NCBI RefSeq assembly: GCF_000255655.1
Contig: NZ_JH636435.1
Coordinates: forward strand, 62,001-126,000
Length of the DNA stretch: 64,000 bases
From: Schlesneria paludicola DSM 18645
GTDB lineage: Bacteria; Planctomycetota; Planctomycetia; Planctomycetales; Planctomycetaceae
Reading direction: 5' to 3'
Under the pieces are notes generated by a model. That model searched no databases, was not told where the DNA came from, and worked only from the letters and a program-made list of their open reading frames with translations. Both the position numbers and the translations under genes were made by a program. Of the stretch, positions 63,025 through 64,000 are shown in pieces. The stretch's first letter is position 1, and every line of letters starts with the position of its first letter.

Positions 63025-63606
63025 GTGTTCGTTGGTGTTGCGATTTTGATCCATCTGATCTCGCGATACGTTGTACTCGATGAATGGATTCGATCGAATG
63101 TCGATCGTCTGTGGACCGAACCTTTCGCTCTGGAACTGTCTGCCGTGTTTATTATCGCTGGACAGCAGCTTTGCGGTCGTGTTGACGATGTACCGGGAAC
63201 GTGTTACGTCGTGACGCGCTTTATGCACCTGTACTATATCCCTCTAATTCCCCTCTCAAGCTGGCTGGTTCCTTACGGAACGGAAAGCAAGGCGGAAGCC
63301 GAGTGGTTACGCATCAGGCTCAGCGCGAAATCCATTCTCGTCGGGTGGCTACAAGGATTCCTCGTCCTATTTGGACTGCTGAATCTTGGTTGGGGGGCGG
63401 TCCGAATGTATGCCCCGCGTGGTGCTGTTGCGAATGCAACGAACGGCGTGATGAACCTCATGCTGGGAGTTTCATGCCTGGTCGCGTTCCTGCTGTTCAC
63501 AATTCGCCCACTTCGAGCGGGCCAAGTACGGGCAAATGAACTCCGCGCGCGACTGGGGCTTGAGGTCGAAGCGGTGGAAGAGCATTTTGACTTTCCCACG
63601 GATTGA
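63025..63606 (+). CDS. Membrane protein of unknown function
   Basis: A 193-residue membrane protein I do not recognise. It has an N-terminal hydrophobic stretch (VGVAILIHLISRYVVLDEWI) and a soluble loop whose segment FMHLYYIPLIPLSSWLVPYG recalls small zinc-ribbon-less membrane proteins. Two more helices follow (VGWLQGFLVLFGLLNLGWGA, MNLMLGVSCLVAFLLFTI) and then a charged C-terminus. Translation probably begins at a GTG at 63025 with AGGAATCAGGCG upstream. It follows the serine hydrolase gene by 56 bases and could be co-transcribed. Confidence 0.65.
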   Translation: MFVGVAILIHLISRYVVLDEWIRSNVDRLWTEPFALELSAVFIIAGQQLCGRVDDVPGTCYVVTRFMHLYYIPLIPLSSWLVPYGTESKAEAEWLRIRLSAKSILVGWLQGFLVLFGLLNLGWGAVRMYAPRGAVANATNGVMNLMLGVSCLVAFLLFTIRPLRAGQVRANELRARLGLEVEAVEEHFDFPTD

Positions 63607-63787
63607 TCAGGGAAACGGATTTCATGGTGTCCCAGGGAACGCTGTGGAGATTTGTCATTGGAGGCATTGCGAGAGGAACGAGCTTCGAAGAACCTTACGG
63701 CAATCTCCTGACGGTCGCACGGGCGTCTGTTTGCCAGCACCGCTTGAGAGATCCACCTATTGAATCGAAAAGTCAGAGTTCCCATCA

Positions 63788-64000
63788 ATGAAGTATGAAG
63801 TCGAGTTGAAGTTTCGATTGGAACGTGCTCAGGACGTGGAGGCGGCGGTACTGGCACTGGGAGCATGCGAACACGCGCCGGTCTCGCACTGCGATCGGTA
63901 TTTCAATCACCCGTCGCGGGATTTTCGCACCACGGACGAAGCCTTCCGAATACGTTCGGTCGACGGATCGAACGCGGTGACCTACAAGGGGCCCAAGATC
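63788..64000 (+). CDS. CYTH-domain protein, N-terminal part (runs off right edge)
   Basis: About 71 residues of a CYTH-fold protein (class IV adenylate cyclase or thiamine triphosphatase-like phosphohydrolase) are visible. The opening MKYEVELKFRLERAQDVEAA has the ExExK-like signature (EVELKFR) that starts all CYTH domains, and CDRYFNHPSRDFRTTDEAFR, IRSVDGSNAVTYKGPK follows the family order of RxR and TYKGP motifs. Spacing from the previous gene is 181 bases. The enzyme class cannot be chosen from the visible part; CyaB-like is the closest. Confidence 0.85.
   Translation, partial: MKYEVELKFRLERAQDVEAAVLALGACEHAPVSHCDRYFNHPSRDFRTTDEAFRIRSVDGSNAVTYKGPKI

Noticed and set aside
1-64000. CRISPR array, tRNA, rRNA, prophage or insertion sequence
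   Set aside because: I scanned for spaced direct repeats, T-loop-like sequences, terminal inverted repeats and transposase motifs and found none convincing. A tRNA missed by eye is possible.

Overview
The window looks like chromosomal DNA of a planctomycete, probably in or near the Planctomycetaceae. The basis is the combination of two DUF1559 prepilin-type proteins, a Tat-exported DUF1501 protein, DUF1573, a sulfatase-like/TPR protein, several Tat-signal enzymes, an exported PQQ-type propeller, loosely packed genes and moderately high G+C. The genus was not determined. I recognise no rRNA, tRNA, insertion sequence, phage or CRISPR array. All function calls come from reading the sequence and remembered family motifs; no database search was run.

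Layout. 0-8.7 kb: 5' part of a succinate dehydrogenase cytochrome b gene at the left edge, an SDR-type epimerase, HEAT-type and PQQ-propeller exported proteins, and divergent TadG-like and TadE-like genes. 8.8-15.1 kb: MacB-type permease and MacA-type adaptor without an ATPase, two tandem Hsp20 chaperones, an LPG-synthase-type membrane protein and an M24-fold protein lacking its metal ligands. 15.6-20.7 kb: housekeeping block rpmI-rplT-(hairpin)-pheS, a monooxygenase-fold protein, ilvD. 20.8-24.8 kb: a Tat-exported RidA protein beside a Tat-exported PLP enzyme, then a DUF1559 protein and a lipoprotein. 26-35 kb: LRR protein, sulfatase-like/TPR protein, rarA, DUF2007, DUF1501, murA.

35-46.5 kb: DUF1573 and other exported proteins, a nucleotidyltransferase-HD fusion, then a minus-strand cassette of phytanoyl-CoA-dioxygenase-like protein, MFS transporter, an ArsI C-As lyase carrying an extra methyltransferase-like C-terminus, and ArsR. 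A second DUF1559 gene, an FHA protein, a response regulator with a zinc ribbon and an Flp-like pilin follow. 46.5-53 kb is sparse and holds cell-envelope genes: two barrel-like proteins, an exported C39-type protease and a small glycine/alanine-rich exported protein.

53-61 kb holds what I think is the most interesting system. Five close-set minus-strand genes encode, in transcription order, a GcvH-like lipoyl carrier, a two-cluster ferredoxin protein, a squalene-hopene-cyclase-type terpene cyclase with an intact DADD motif, a fusion of DUF116 with a polyprenyl diphosphate synthase, and a shorter cyclase-fold protein without a catalytic motif. I read this as a candidate polyprenoid-cyclisation pathway coupled to a lipoyl/iron-sulfur redox module. 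A stand-alone guanidino-group hydrolase of the ArgZ/DDAH type converges on it. The right end carries a serine hydrolase, a membrane protein and the start of a CYTH-domain gene.
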